Part shown: positions 36,791-48,669 of the stretch, piece after piece
Layout: each line of letters begins with the position of its first letter
How positions within the stretch are numbered: the first letter of the stretch is position 1
Assembly (NCBI GenBank): GCA_012295275.1
Contig: CM022669.1
Span: 17,940,672-18,004,671 of the forward strand
Reading direction: 5' to 3'
DNA from: Chrysomallon squamiferum
Lineage: Eukaryota; Mollusca; Gastropoda; Neomphalida; Peltospiridae
DNA length: 64,000 bases
Notes under the pieces: model-generated
Told to the model about the DNA's origin: nothing
Seen by the model: only the letters and a program-made list of their open reading frames with translations
The model's database searches: none
Position numbers and translations under genes: made by a program

Positions 36791-37136
36791 CATTCAACCA
36801 CATATTAGCACTAAGTCACAAAATACCATAACACTAACACACACAGTATAATAACACTAACATAACAAACATAACATATACATATGATACCAACAAACAT
36901 AAACTGATCAAACATAAAAAGATATAACACCCAGTCCATGCGTTCAATTTCAGTAAAAAAAATAAATAAAATAAAAAATAAAAAATATAAATATTTTAAA
37001 TTTTTTTTACAAATTTAATCTGTTACATCAATCTGTTATATTGTTATTCTTCTCATTTGTAATCATGTGTCACCCTTCTTTTTCTTTTCTTTTTGTTTTT
37101 ACTCTCTTTTTTAATCTTTTTTTTTTTTTTTCAAGC

Positions 37137-37300
37137 TTAATTTGATCACCTGTGCTAAACTTAGATTTTATTTATTTATTTTATTTTATTTTTTTTTTAA
37201 ATTTAATCACCTATGCTAAACTTAGATTTTATTTATTTATTTTATTTTATTTTTTTTTTAAATTTAATCACCTGTGCTAAACTTAGATTTTATGTTTGTT
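37137..37300. repeat. Three ~61 bp tandem units in intron 3
   Basis: Units of 'atcacctgtgctaaacttag' plus a TTTA/poly-T tail start near 37144, 37206 and 37267, ending ~90 bp before the acceptor of exon 4. Confidence 0.85.
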
Positions 37301-37387
37301 TATTTTGGTCTTTCTTTTTTTTTTTAACTTAATTTAATTACAGATATATTTTATTACGTTATTATTTTTATTTATATATATATACAG

Positions 37388-37504
37388 GTGAACTCCACCA
37401 GCTCTGATTCTGTTGATGATGATCTGTATCCAGGCAGTGGAATAGTAAAGTTCCTGTCTGGTGAGACAGATGGCTTGATCCACCTGCAAATAAAAGCAGA
37501 CAAT
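37388..37504 (+). CDS. ADGRV1: ADGRV1 exon 4: Calx-beta 2, middle
   Basis: 39 codons, phase 0/0. VNSTSSDSVDDDLYPGSG then IVKFLSGETDGLIHLQIKAD, the G-x-x-x-F-x-x-G-E-T-D strand typical of Calx-beta. Confidence 0.9.
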
Positions 37505-37580
37505 GTGAGTATTTCACCTAAACCGGTCAAGTGGTTAGAGAACTCCGGTTAGATTCAGTAATGGCTCACAGCATCAGTGC

Positions 37581-38215
37581 ATATTCATCAAAGGCTGTGG
37601 CACGTGTACTCCTGTTAATGGGAAGGTGCATGTAGTATTCCTTGTTAATTTATTACTCTTGAACTGTCATAAATATTCTCTGCTGTTAATGGGAAGGTAC
37701 ATGTAAGATTTGTTTTTTGTTTATTAAAAACTGAATTGTAATAAATATGCTTTCCTGTTAATAGGAAGGTGCATATAGCATTCCTTGTTTTGTTTGTTAT
37801 TCCTGAATTGTAACAATACATTCTTTTCCTGTTATGATTCCTGATTCATAAGTTATTCCTGAACTGTAATAAATACTTTACCTGTTAATGATGAGGTGGA
37901 TATATAATTCCTGGTTAGTTGATTATACCTGAATTGTCACAAATATACTTTCCGGTTAATGGCTAGATACATATAAGATTCTTTGTTTATTACTGTTGAT
38001 TTGAAATTATTGTACTTTTCTGTTAATGGGAAGGTATATATATTATTCCTTATTCATTTATTATATAAGATTTTTTGTTTGTTTATTATTCCTGAACTGT
38101 AATAAATACATTCTCCTGGAAAGATGGATTTAAGATTTCTTGTTTGTTTATTAGAACCTGAAATGCAATAAATATATTTTTCCTGTTAATGGGAAGGTTT
38201 TAAAACATTCCTTGT
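37581..38215. repeat. ~75-90 bp tandem repeats from a dispersed element (intron 4)
   Basis: Begins with a match to the dispersed mollusc-type repeat (tcatcaaaggctgtggca). About eight diverged units then repeat its 'cctgttaatgggaaggt.cat' core and a 'cctgaactgtaataaata' tail. Confidence 0.7.
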
Positions 38216-38389
38216 TAATGCAATTACTCCTTTAACAGTACAGATCAGATGCCTATTGTAGGGGGAGGATATTTTGTCATCATTCAGATTTTATTTAATG
38301 GTCCTGAACTGCTATTTTCAGATATGTTGCAAGTTTAATGTAGTGTTCTGAAGTGTGCATGATAAAAATATATTTTGCTATTTTCACAG

Positions 38390-38512
38390 GTGCCTGAGAA
38401 TGATGAGCGTTTTACAGTTATTCTCACTGATTCTGTACCACCAACCAAACTGGACAGACCCCAGATTGACGTTGTCATACGCGCCAACGATGCACCCATC
38501 AGATTCTCAAAT
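38390..38512 (+). CDS. ADGRV1: ADGRV1 exon 5: end of Calx-beta 2
   Basis: 41 codons, phase 0/0. VPENDERFTVILTDSVPP then VVIRANDAPIRFS. P-E-x-D-E-x-F is the Calx-beta signature. Confidence 0.92.
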
Positions 38513-38952
38513 GTGAGTGAATATTCTTAACATATTCAGTATAGGTGCAGATATAGACAGAAACACATATACAGTGTGCATATATATACAAAAATACATA
38601 CACAAGTGCATGTGAAATAAACATGCACACATACCCAGAACTTTATATACAGCAAACATGCACACAAATACATGTTTACAGTCTACATGTACATATATGG
38701 ACAAATACAGAAATACATAAGCTGTATACATGCACACATATACATATCATAAATGAAATTGATACATGTATAAATCGTATTATATATGAACATGTAAAGA
38801 AGCATGGAAAAATAAATATATATACAGAAACATGCTTAAACAAACATGGAGACATGGGTATATCTAAACACATAAAAAAAACAAAAAACAAATGTAAATA
38901 AAACATTAAACAATTTTATATACAAACATAAATATTCCCTCTTACACTGGTA

Positions 38953-38983
<31 letters not shown>

Positions 38984-39128
38984 GTTTCTTTCTCTCTCTG
39001 ACTGTATCTGCTTCTCTCTTTCTGTCTCTGTCTCTCTGTCAGTCTATCTATGTATGTGTGTATCTATCTATCTATCCTTTCTCTCTCTCTGTGTCTTTCA
39101 AATACACAGGCCACTATATCTTATTAAA

Positions 39129-39134
39129 AATATA

Positions 39135-39165
<31 letters not shown>
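39129..39165. repeat. Poly-T tract forming the exon 6 acceptor
   Basis: A run of nearly 30 T immediately before cag. A longer TG/CT block lies at 38952-39090. Confidence 0.9.
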
Positions 39166-39168
39166 CAG

Positions 39169-39945
39169 AGTGTTTACAGGTTTGATGAGAAGACACAGAC
39201 AGTGAGTATTCCTGTATATCGAGGAAAAACTGACGATGGAAAATCTCAGATCGGTTCACTGGACGGCATCGTTACGGTTCAGTACTCTTTCCGAGACATA
39301 ACAGCCACCAATGGCAAGGACTACAAAGGGATCAGTGGTGAGCTGATGTTTGCAGCAGGCGAGACAACCAAGATGATCACATTTGACATCATCGACGACA
39401 CCGATGCAGAACTGGAGGAATCGTTCGTCATCGAGTTCATAGGAATCAAAGGCGATGCAGTGTGGGTGGTTCCCAACCGTGCAACTATCAGCATCAGCGC
39501 CAACGACAATCCCAATGGTGTCATCACTTTCAGAGCGCAGGACTTTCTGCACTTTCAGTCAGGGATTCCTGTGAAGAGGGTCAACGAAGACGTGTATTCG
39601 GTGGTCAAGTTGCCGGTGGTGAGAAATGGAGGGACGTTTGGGGTCGTCACGGTCAACTGGGAGATAGTGAGAAACGAAACCAGTAGTGATCCAGTCACTA
39701 GTGACGTGGGTCCTGAAAGAGGCGTGATCAGCTTTGCCAATGGAATCAGCAGTCAGGACATTGCGTTGACGATCGTGCAGGAGAACTTGCGAGAACCGTC
39801 GGAAAGGTTCAAAGTGAGACTGCTGTCTGCATCAGCATCGGCTACGCTGGAGGGAATTACTGAAGTGTTTCTGCTGATCGAGGACAGTGATAATGTGTAT
39901 GGACTGGTGGAGTTTTCTAATTACATTAATCAAAGAATCGTAACA
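39169..39945 (+). CDS. ADGRV1: ADGRV1 exon 6: Calx-beta 3 and most of 4
   Basis: The largest exon, 259 codons, phase 0/0. Calx-beta 3 contains DIIDDTDAELEESFVI and ISANDNPNGVITF. Calx-beta 4 contains VVRNGGTFGVVTVNWEI, LREPSERFKVRLL and IEDSDNVYGLVEF. It is much more GC-rich than the flanking introns. Confidence 0.97.
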
Positions 39946-40249
39946 GTAAGTGTAGCATATAATTACATATGTCTGTATGCATATATATATGTTTGTGTGT
40001 GTGTTTGTGTGTCTGTGAGTCTTTATGTCTGTATATATGATTTTAGAGGGATTTGTGAGACTTTATTGAATTTTCTAAATAAAATACACACTGGTACTGG
40101 GACATATATGACATACATACTCATACAAAGATACACATACACACAAATACAGCTGTACATAGACAGAGCTGATTGCACCAGCTCTTAATACTTCAGAAAT
40201 TATGAAGAACAAAAACACAGTATTTATTCCCTTACTTTTATCAATTCTA

Positions 40250-40467
40250 TTTATTTATTTTAATTTTATTTTATTCTATTTATTTATTATTTTTTAATTT
40301 ATTTAATTTAATTTAATTTAATTTAATTTAATTTTATTTTATTTTATTTTATTTATTTTTGTTTATTTATATATTTATTTAATTTTGTTTATTTAATTTT
40401 GTTTATTTAATTTAATTTAAAATTATTTAATAAGATTTTATTTTCTTTTACTTTATTTTATTTTTTT

Positions 40468-40502
<35 letters not shown>

Positions 40503-40515
40503 CTTACTTATTTAT
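40250..40515. repeat. (TTTA)n/(TTAA)n block in intron 6
   Basis: About 265 bases of TTTA, TTTAA and TTTTA units. Confidence 0.95.
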
Positions 40516-40619
40516 TTATAAATCTTCCTTCATTTTTTTTTTAAATCTTTATTTAAATATTTACTTCTTCTTATGTATTTTTCAATAACATTTTTATTTT
40601 ATTTCATTTTTTACCTAAG

Positions 40620-40881
40620 ACAAAAGATTCCAGATACTTACGACTTCAGCTAAGTCGTCGACCTAGCCAGAAAGCCAACCTCACAGCCAACATAACAATA
40701 ACCTACCTGACGAGGTTCGGCAAAGACGACACAGAGAATGTCCTGGAAGAACCGCAGATTGAAGTCGTCATGAAGGAAAATGAAGATCTGGTAAACGTGG
40801 ACGTGCCGATACAAGCATCCGCTTTTCTCCATATTGACGGCCGTTTCCAGGCAACACTAACGAATATAGCTCTCGAAACAG
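40620..40881 (+). CDS. ADGRV1: ADGRV1 exon 7: Calx-beta 5, divergent
   Basis: 87 codons plus one base (phase 0 in, 1 out). TKDSRYLRLQLSRRPSQK onwards to FQATLTNIALET. Strand pattern fits Calx-beta, but the acidic P-E-x-D-E loop is degenerate. Confidence 0.85.
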
Positions 40882-40920
40882 GTAGATGTGGATTTCATTT
40901 TCATTTCAAATCATTTTTTT

Positions 40921-41894
40921 ATTTTTTTTTTTTTTTTTTTTTTTTGTTATTGATAATATATTTTGTCTACATTATTTGGTGATATGATACTAGGTGTTGA
41001 AAAGATTTTGTTTATTTTTTTTTTTTTCAGAAAAAAAAAAGTCGGAAAAAATAACTACAATTTTTATATTTATTTTTAAAAAATAAAAATTTCTTTCATT
41101 CTTTTTTTTTTGTCTTTTTTTTTTTTTTAGTTGTCTTTTTGTTGCTTTTTAAAAAAAAAAGAAGATTTTTGTTTATAATCTTCATCATCATTATCATCAT
41201 CCTCTTGATGTAAAATTTCTTTTTTTCTCTTTCCTTTTATATTTTTACATTATTGTTCTTATTTTATATTTCATTGTCTCATTTCCATCATCTTTATACT
41301 TTTCTTCTGCATCACTACTCCTTTATCTAGTATCATCATCTTCTTGTTTCTCTTCCTCATAACCTTTTTCTCTAACAATCATTATCTTCATCATCCTGAT
41401 TTTCATTATCTTCTCATTCATCTGAAACAGTTATAATTCAAATAATGAATATTTCAGTTCTGTTTTAACTGTTTATTTCATCATTTTCTCCTTTTAGTGA
41501 CTGCTGTAGCAATCACTATTTTTTACTTCTCCTGTAACCATAGTGATCAGTCAACTATTGTATATCAAAATCTCTAAGATTATGTTTTCTAATAAGTCCA
41601 AAACAATGTCTGGATGTCTTCTATATTTTTCAAATCACTGGCATTAAAAAGACAATACCCATTTTAATATTCAGTGTATCATCTGCTTCTATCATTCTTT
41701 AAATCTTTGGAATTAAGTCCATTTTAACAATAAACTGGTTAAGAATACATTTGTCCTGTTGTGCTGCAAGAGAACCAGTAATTAATAACAGTTCTGGACA
41801 CTTTGTAATATGTGATATAAACTGGTTATGAGTTATTCTGCCTATCAAGCAGCCATCTTAAAGCAGTCTATGTAACTGTATTTTTTGTATTCAG
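40921..41894. other. ADGRV1 intron 7
   Basis: T-rich tracts at 40915-41160, a C/T-rich stretch with ATC words to 41420, then unique AT-rich DNA. I see no exon. Confidence 0.5.
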
Positions 41895-42043
41895 AGTACA
41901 AGTTTGGATCATACAACAGCCCCAAACTGAGCACTCGGACACAAGTGACAGTGACAGTGACTGCCAGTGAGGCTAACGGAGAGATTGGTTTCTACAACAT
42001 CACCGACGTCACCGTGGAAGAACCAAAAATGGGAGTACTAAAG
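41895..42043 (+). CDS. ADGRV1: ADGRV1 exon 8: end of Calx-beta 5, start of 6
   Basis: Phase 1 in, 0 out. EYKFGSYNSPKLSTRTQ then VTVTASEANGEIGFYN closes one repeat; VTVEEPKMGVLK opens the next. Confidence 0.87.
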
Positions 42044-42663
42044 GTTTGTTTTTTCTTTAATGTATTTTCATTTATTTGTTTATATATTTTGTATTTTTCT
42101 CGATTTCTTTTTTTTTTCATATCCAGAATACTAAAATTTTATCTGAGATAAATTTTTGAATATTATTTTGTTAAAATAATGAAATTTCAGTCTTGTCACA
42201 TGTGTGGGTCAGTATAAAATATCACAAATAAATCTTGAACAAAATGTCAATGCATTTTTGTGTTAACAGTCATTAATGTAATGTTTTTACTGATAGCATG
42301 AGAAAAGAAGTCAAAAAACACTTAAACAGAGACAACTCTTACCAAAGAACACCTAACTATTCTTTTTGTATGCATTTGTCTTGTTAAGACCATCTACATT
42401 CTGGGATTTTTGATAGATAAAGAGTCCTTGTTAGAATGGGATATGTTCCAAAGGATGCCCTTAGAACTGCTCCCCATCAGTACCACTATATTTACTCTAA
42501 CAATAATAAAAAAAAATGAATTCCTTTTTAAAAATTCATCATTTGAAGTAAACAAACTGCTTCATATTATTTATTCTGAAAATAAATACAGATTCACCTT
42601 TTGTAATAATGGATGTTTCTGAATGGTAACTGTTTATGTAATTAAAATTCTATTTGTCTTCAG

Positions 42664-42802
42664 GTTCCTTTAAGACTGTTCAGAGAAGGTCGAAGTGGAA
42701 CAGCCTATATTAAGTGGGTGCTTAAAGGATTTGGATCTTCTGTATTCACGGTAACCAGTGATGATGTCACATTCATGTCAGGAACAGTGATCATAAATGC
42801 TG
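42664..42802 (+). CDS. ADGRV1: ADGRV1 exon 9: Calx-beta 6, first part
   Basis: Phase 0 in, 1 out. VPLRLFREGRSGTAYIKWVL then SDDVTFMSGTVIINAG. Confidence 0.87.
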
Positions 42803-42874
42803 GTACTTGTTCACTTTCAGTTTGCTTGCAATGTCCTGATTATTCCTTCAGGTGTTGTCTGTCTTTCTGTGTAT

Positions 42875-43051
<177 letters not shown>

Positions 43052-43619
43052 AAAAGGAAACTGAAAGTGACTAAAAGACAGTGTGGGAAAGAGAGATTGA
43101 AAAAGAAAGATGGTGAGAAAGATAGAAAGAGAAGAGACAGAAAGAGAAAGAGTGCAGTAAACTCAAAATGAAAGAATTAGTAAAATTTAATTAACTTTAA
43201 TATGGATGATGTATTGCTTGCATCAGTAATTTTTGTTAATATCATCACCACATCTTACATATACTTATACAGACACTTATACTGATGTACACATGTCTAA
43301 ACATCCAGATGCATACACACATGTTCAGATATGAGATGTAGAAGAACATGTATATAACTGTGCCCACAGATTCACATAGACACAAAGACACAAAGACTCA
43401 CACATACATCATAAACATTAACCCACACACACAACATATCTACATTTAATTTTGTATCAAAAATAAATGATTCCAGTGTTCTGTACATTTGTATACAGCT
43501 ATTCTTCACAGTTTTCTCTTAAAGCTGTTTGTCCATCTAAGCACTATCTAAAACCAATTTTAACAAATTCTCTTTATAATACAGACATTTCATTCTTTAC
43601 ATTTTATCTCTGTTTGCAG

Positions 43620-43834
43620 GATCGTCAGAAGTGGATCTTGTCATTGAAGTCAAAGCCGACGATGTCCCCGAGCTGGACGAAGTGATGACGGTCACTCTGA
43701 CCACTGTCCAGCCTTCAGGCACACAACGTCTACGTCCCGGTGCCACTGAGGTGAACGTCACCGTGAAGGAAAACGACAACCCTGGAGGCATCTTTCAGTT
43801 CGATTCCAGCATGAAACTTAGCTATGGAATAAAG
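43620..43834 (+). CDS. ADGRV1: ADGRV1 exon 10: rest of Calx-beta 6
   Basis: Phase 1 in, 0 out. IEVKADDVPELDEVMTVTL is the acidic signature and VKENDNPGGIFQF the linker; DSSMKLSYGIK starts repeat 7. Confidence 0.94.
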
Positions 43835-44320
43835 GTGTGTGATTTAATGTTAACAGTGTAATAGGAAAATGAGACGAATGTAGCTGTGTTTTAATGAGTT
43901 TGTTGAATATTCAAACAGCAAAGATTGTTAAAACTGCAGGGTTTCATGATTTGTGTTTCAAATCAGGAATGTTGTGATTTAAAAATCATTAATAATAATT
44001 CTTTGATTGATTTTAAAAAAAGATAGAATATCATATTTTAAAAATATAAAATTTCATTTGTTTAATAATAATAATAATAACGATTTATATATATATATAA
44101 CTTCCATTTAATAATTGTAGAATATTTATTTATTGGCTATAAAAATGAAGATAATAAATTTTAATTATTTTGTTTAAGTTTTAAAAACACATCATTTATT
44201 TGCAATTAAAATTTTAAAAAGATTCTTTATTTATTTTAGATAATATGAAAAAAAAATGAAAAGATTTGATATTTCAGTATTAAAAATGTAAAATTAACAA
44301 AAAAGACTTGAAATTCAAAA

Positions 44321-44386
<66 letters not shown>

Positions 44387-44395
44387 TTTTAACAG

Positions 44396-44584
44396 GAGAG
44401 TTCTGAATCACTGATTGTTACCGTGGAGAGAACTGGAGGAAATCTGGTGATGAAGGAGGTGCAGTATAAAATTGAACCTAACGGAGATAAAGAGTTCTAT
44501 GGGGGAACTAACATCCTTCGATTTGAACCTGGCGTGAGCAAAAAGTCTGCAACGCTCTTAGCCAAGGCTGATGGTATACCTGAG
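44396..44584 (+). CDS. ADGRV1: ADGRV1 exon 11: Calx-beta 7, first part
   Basis: 63 codons, phase 0/0. ESSESLIVTVERTGGN then LRFEPGVSKKSATLLAKADG. Flanked by (AAT)n upstream (about 44349-44386) and (ATT)n downstream (44590-44825). Confidence 0.9.
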
Positions 44585-44589
44585 GTATT

Positions 44590-44825
44590 GTTTTTATCGT
44601 TGTTGTTGTTTTTGTTCATGTTATTGTTATTGCTATTACTATTGTTTTTATTGTTACTACTGTTGTTGTTAGTTATTGATATTATTATTACTGTTATCAT
44701 TATTTTCATTATTCTTCTTGTTATTGTTATTATTATTATTATTATTATTTTCATTATTCATATTATTGTTATTATTATTGTCATTATTATTGTCATTATT
44801 ATTTTCATTATTCTGATTATTATAT
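44590..44825. repeat. (ATT)n/(GTT)n block in intron 11
   Basis: About 235 bases of ATT, GTT and ATC units starting 6 bases after the donor. Confidence 0.92.
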
Positions 44826-44982
44826 ACAGTAAACATTAATTTTTTTAAATTCACTTTACTTTGTACTTATAATTAAAAAAAATAAAACTGATATATCTAA
44901 AAGATTATCAATATCTAATTTTTGTAAAGAAATATTTTAAATAAACTAAAAAATTTCAATTCAGTTCTGTATTGTATTTTAG

Positions 44983-45133
44983 ATAGATGAGAAATACTCA
45001 CTCATTTTGCTTCCGTTTGGTAACGACAAAGCAACCATTGGAACAAAGAACAAAATCACTATAACAGTTCTGGCTAATGATGATCCTTGGGGAATTATTC
45101 AGTTCAAGACAGATCCGACCATTGTGTATGTAG
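44983..45133 (+). CDS. ADGRV1: ADGRV1 exon 12: end of Calx-beta 7
   Basis: Phase 0 in, 1 out. IDEKYSLILLPFGND then ITVLANDDPWGIIQF, a textbook Calx-beta end. Confidence 0.93.
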
Positions 45134-45252
45134 GTATGTTGTCAGCGTGCGGTTATTTTTGCAGGGAGTATACTTTGTTTTTTACTTCTTCTTAATAAAC
45201 CTGATTTTTCTTCTTCTTTGTTTTAATTTTCCGGTTTCATTGTTTTCATAAA

Positions 45253-45290
<38 letters not shown>

Positions 45291-46043
45291 TTAAAATACT
45301 TTTTCTTAACAGCTTCTTTTTTATCTTCATTTCATTCATTTTCATATTCTTAATTTTTTTTTATTTAATAGTCTTTTTCTTCTTTTCTTTCTTTCTTTCT
45401 TTTTTGTTTTCATAATTTTTATTTTTTATTTTTCATAAATTGTCTTTGTCATTTTCATAGAATTATTTTTTATTTTTTTCTCTGTATAAGGCCACTTTTC
45501 TTCATTTTTCCTATTATATCCCATGCTTCACAAATTATTTATCACAAGCTTTGATATATTATTTTTGGGGGCAGTTTATTGGAAATAATAATAAAAAAAA
45601 ATCATTAAATGAGTGTAATCACCAGCAGCAAGCTTTCTTTTTTTTCTATCTTTATTATACAAAAAATAATCACATATATTTTGTTACTGAAAAATACTAC
45701 ACTTTTACATCTTCTTTAAAACCTAAAAAACACATACATTTTTACACTTATTCATTATCAGTAATATTTTTTTAAAGATTAATACTTTACTGACATTTAT
45801 CTCTGTTTTTTTTTTTTTTACATTTTGTCATTTTAAAAAATATATCGACATCTGATTATTCTGTGAACTGCTTATTTGAAAATTAAAAACAGATAAATCT
45901 TTACACTTATTTATTATTATAATTTTTTTTTTTTTAAATTAACACTTTACTTATATTTATCTCTGGTTTTGTGGGGGGTTTTGTTTGTTTTTTTTATTTA
46001 AAAATAAAAATAAAAATCAACGTCTGATTTTTTTTGTGAACAG
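45134..46043. other. ADGRV1 intron 12
   Basis: T-rich throughout, including long T runs near 45258-45286 and 45810-45822. Several CTTT words. No exon seen. Confidence 0.55.
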
Positions 46044-46237
46044 CTGAAAGCACTGAGACTAAGACTGAAACTGTGGACCTGCAGGTCATAAGATCGCGTG
46101 GCACATTCGGAGAGGTCAGTGTCATATGGATGCTGTCTGACGGAGCAGGGAGTGACCTGACACCCACCTCAGGGAAACTGACGTTTGGAGATGGGGTGTC
46201 CCAACAGAAAATCACTCTACAGTCAAAACAAGATGAC
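46044..46237 (+). CDS. ADGRV1: ADGRV1 exon 13: Calx-beta 8, first part
   Basis: Phase 1 in, 0 out. LQVIRSRGTFGEVSVIWML then GKLTFGDGVSQQKITLQS, strongly typical Calx-beta strands. Confidence 0.93.
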
Positions 46238-46379
46238 GTTAGTTTTATTTCTTTCTTGTTTTATTATTATTATTATTATTTTTGCTGTTATTAAATGATG
46301 GTGAGCGAGGGTTAAGTAATTATTTTATTTTATTTCATTTTTTTGTTTATATTGTAGTTTTTGTCATTATAATTATAAT

Positions 46380-46492
46380 TACTATTATTATTGTTTTTTT
46401 TATATTATTATTGTTATTGTTATTATTATTATTATATTATTACTATTATTTTTTTATTATTGTTGTTGTTCTTGTTGTTATTGTTATTGTTA

Positions 46493-46557
<65 letters not shown>

Positions 46558-46565
46558 TTTGTTCT
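46380..46565. repeat. (ATT)n block in intron 13
   Basis: About 185 bases of ATT and GTT repeats. Confidence 0.93.
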
Positions 46566-46797
46566 TATTACTATGGGGTGTCTTTTTATCCTTAATTTTC
46601 ATCACAGATGTTGGAGATAAGTTATGGCAATACAGTTGTTACATATTTTATTTGTATGATTTCAGCATACATTAAAAAATAATAACAATTACAATATTAA
46701 TAAATAAACACTAAACAAAATGTTTGACCAATGTCTGAAGAGCATCAAAGGTAAATAACTCTGTTTTATTTTGTTTTATTATTATTATTTTTTACAG

Positions 46798-46921
46798 ATT
46801 CCTGAAATTGATGAGCGTTTCAAAGTACAACTTGGACCTCCATTTGGAGGAGCTAGATCAGGCTATCCAACAACAGCAACTGTAATAATAAAAGAAAATG
46901 ATAATCCTATTGAATTTACAG
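46798..46921 (+). CDS. ADGRV1: ADGRV1 exon 14: end of Calx-beta 8
   Basis: Phase 0 in, 1 out. IPEIDERFKVQLGPP then VIIKENDNPIEFT. Confidence 0.94.
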
Positions 46922-47689
46922 GTAAGGAAAACGTGTATTGCACTCTCTACTTTATAATTATTATACAATAAAGACAGTTACTCAGAATGTAGTATTTGAT
47001 ATCAAGGCAAATGCTTAGAGCTTAGGAAGAGGTAAATAAAAATATCAAAATATCAAGCTATTATCAATAAAATTTTGAAAAAATAATGATAATGCAAATT
47101 TATCATTGTAGATATGACTGTAAGGTATAACTGATGATTTCAGGGTAAAATTAACAAAGATAGGTAGATATAATAGTAATGCAATAAATAAATAAATAAA
47201 TAAATAAAACTATGTTGATCTCAGTATCTTAAATTAAAAAAAAAAAAAAAAAAAACATATGTAGAAATTATAATTAATTATTTAGTTTGAGAATTAAAAT
47301 GGTACAAACAAAAATTTTATATTTAAAACTATGTAGAAATTATAGTGTGATAATTAAACTATTTTGAAAGTATGATAATTACACTATGCAGAAATTATTA
47401 TATGATAATTAGAGCAATGTAGAAATAATAGTATAATAGCTTGAAATATGCAGACATTATAATACGATTAAACTATTCAGAAATTATAACACAATATTTA
47501 AACCATTTATAAAAATTGTGTATAATTATTTATATAAGAATGATAAATAAAACTACATTGACTCAGTTAATGTTTTCACACTGTTTCTTTTTCTCTGTGT
47601 TAAATTATACATTTGGTTCATATCACTAACCGGTTTCAGAAACTTCATATACTTTTGAAAATGATTTGGCATATTTTTTAGCAACAACA

Positions 47690-47890
47690 ATAATAACAAC
47701 AATTGTAGAGCAATAATAATAATAACAACAACAATAAAAATAACACCAGCAATAATAATAATAACAATAAAAATAACACCAGCAATAATAATAATAACAA
47801 CAATAAAAATTACACCAGCAATAATAATAACAACAACAATAAAAATAACACCAGCAATAATAATAATAACAAAAACAACATCACCACTAA
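47690..47890. repeat. ~35 bp minisatellite in intron 14
   Basis: Four or five units of 'aataacaccagcaataataa' plus 'taacaacaataaa', ending ~80 bp before the acceptor of exon 15. Confidence 0.9.
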
Positions 47891-47968
47891 TACACATAAC
47901 AACATCTACAACAAAAATAACAAACATTACAAATGATTTCCTATCACTATTATTTTCATTTTATTCAG

Positions 47969-48229
47969 AAAATTTGATTTATGCAAATGAACCAGACCAT
48001 TTGACACTGACAATCGTAAGATCGGGGATGCTGTACAAGCAAGTTGTTGTCCACTACAGAACTCTGGACGGGTCAGCATCGTACCTGACAGGTGACTACG
48101 AGAGGATTGTCGACACCCAGGTGACATTTGCCAGCCAGGAGAGCAGAAAGACAATATATGTGTCGGTGCTCAATGACAACTCACCTGAAGGAAACGAAAC
48201 ATTCACTCTGCAGTTGTTTGATGCCGGAG
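47969..48229 (+). CDS. ADGRV1: ADGRV1 exon 15: most of Calx-beta 9
   Basis: Phase 1 in, 1 out. LTLTIVRSGMLYKQVVVHY, then LNDNSPEGNETFTLQLFDAG. The DNSPEGNETF loop is the Calx-beta signature. Confidence 0.94.
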
Positions 48230-48286
48230 GTAAAAGTCGTTTAATGCAAATCGTGTGCGTTTGTGTATATGAATGTTTAAAATTGG

Positions 48287-48325
<39 letters not shown>

Positions 48326-48660
48326 TTTAGACTGGGTTTTCATGTGTATATATATATATAGATTTTAAGACTGGTGCCTGTGAGTCTGTGTGTGTGTGTG
48401 TGTGTGTGACACTGGATTTTGTATGTGAATGAGATTGGTGTCTGTGTGCATGTTTGGGTTTTTTTTGGCTACAAGCAGTGTGTAGTATCTGGATAGTTCA
48501 AATATTTCATAAATTGTACACATTCTGCAAAATGAAAGATCTACCATTTACTGTCAGTATTTTTTTTTTTTTTTTTTTTTTTCCTACAAAAACTTAAAAT
48601 AATCAAGGAAAAAAAGAAACATTTTTTTTTTTTTTTTAAACAAAGTCTTTTTTATTTCAG

Positions 48661-48669
48661 AAAATGGTG
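48661..48669 (+). CDS. ADGRV1: Candidate 9-base microexon of ADGRV1
   Basis: AAAATGGTG sits between a T-rich acceptor (ttttttatttcag) and a perfect gtaagt donor. It keeps phase 1 on both sides and would insert E-N-G between LFDAG and GDFIFN, in a surface loop of Calx-beta 9. Skipping it is also in frame, so it could be alternative. No transcript evidence is available here. Confidence 0.45.

Noticed and set aside
47553-47927. Ile/Val-rich minus-strand frame with AGVIF repeats
   Set aside because: Translation of the ~35 bp minisatellite in intron 14.
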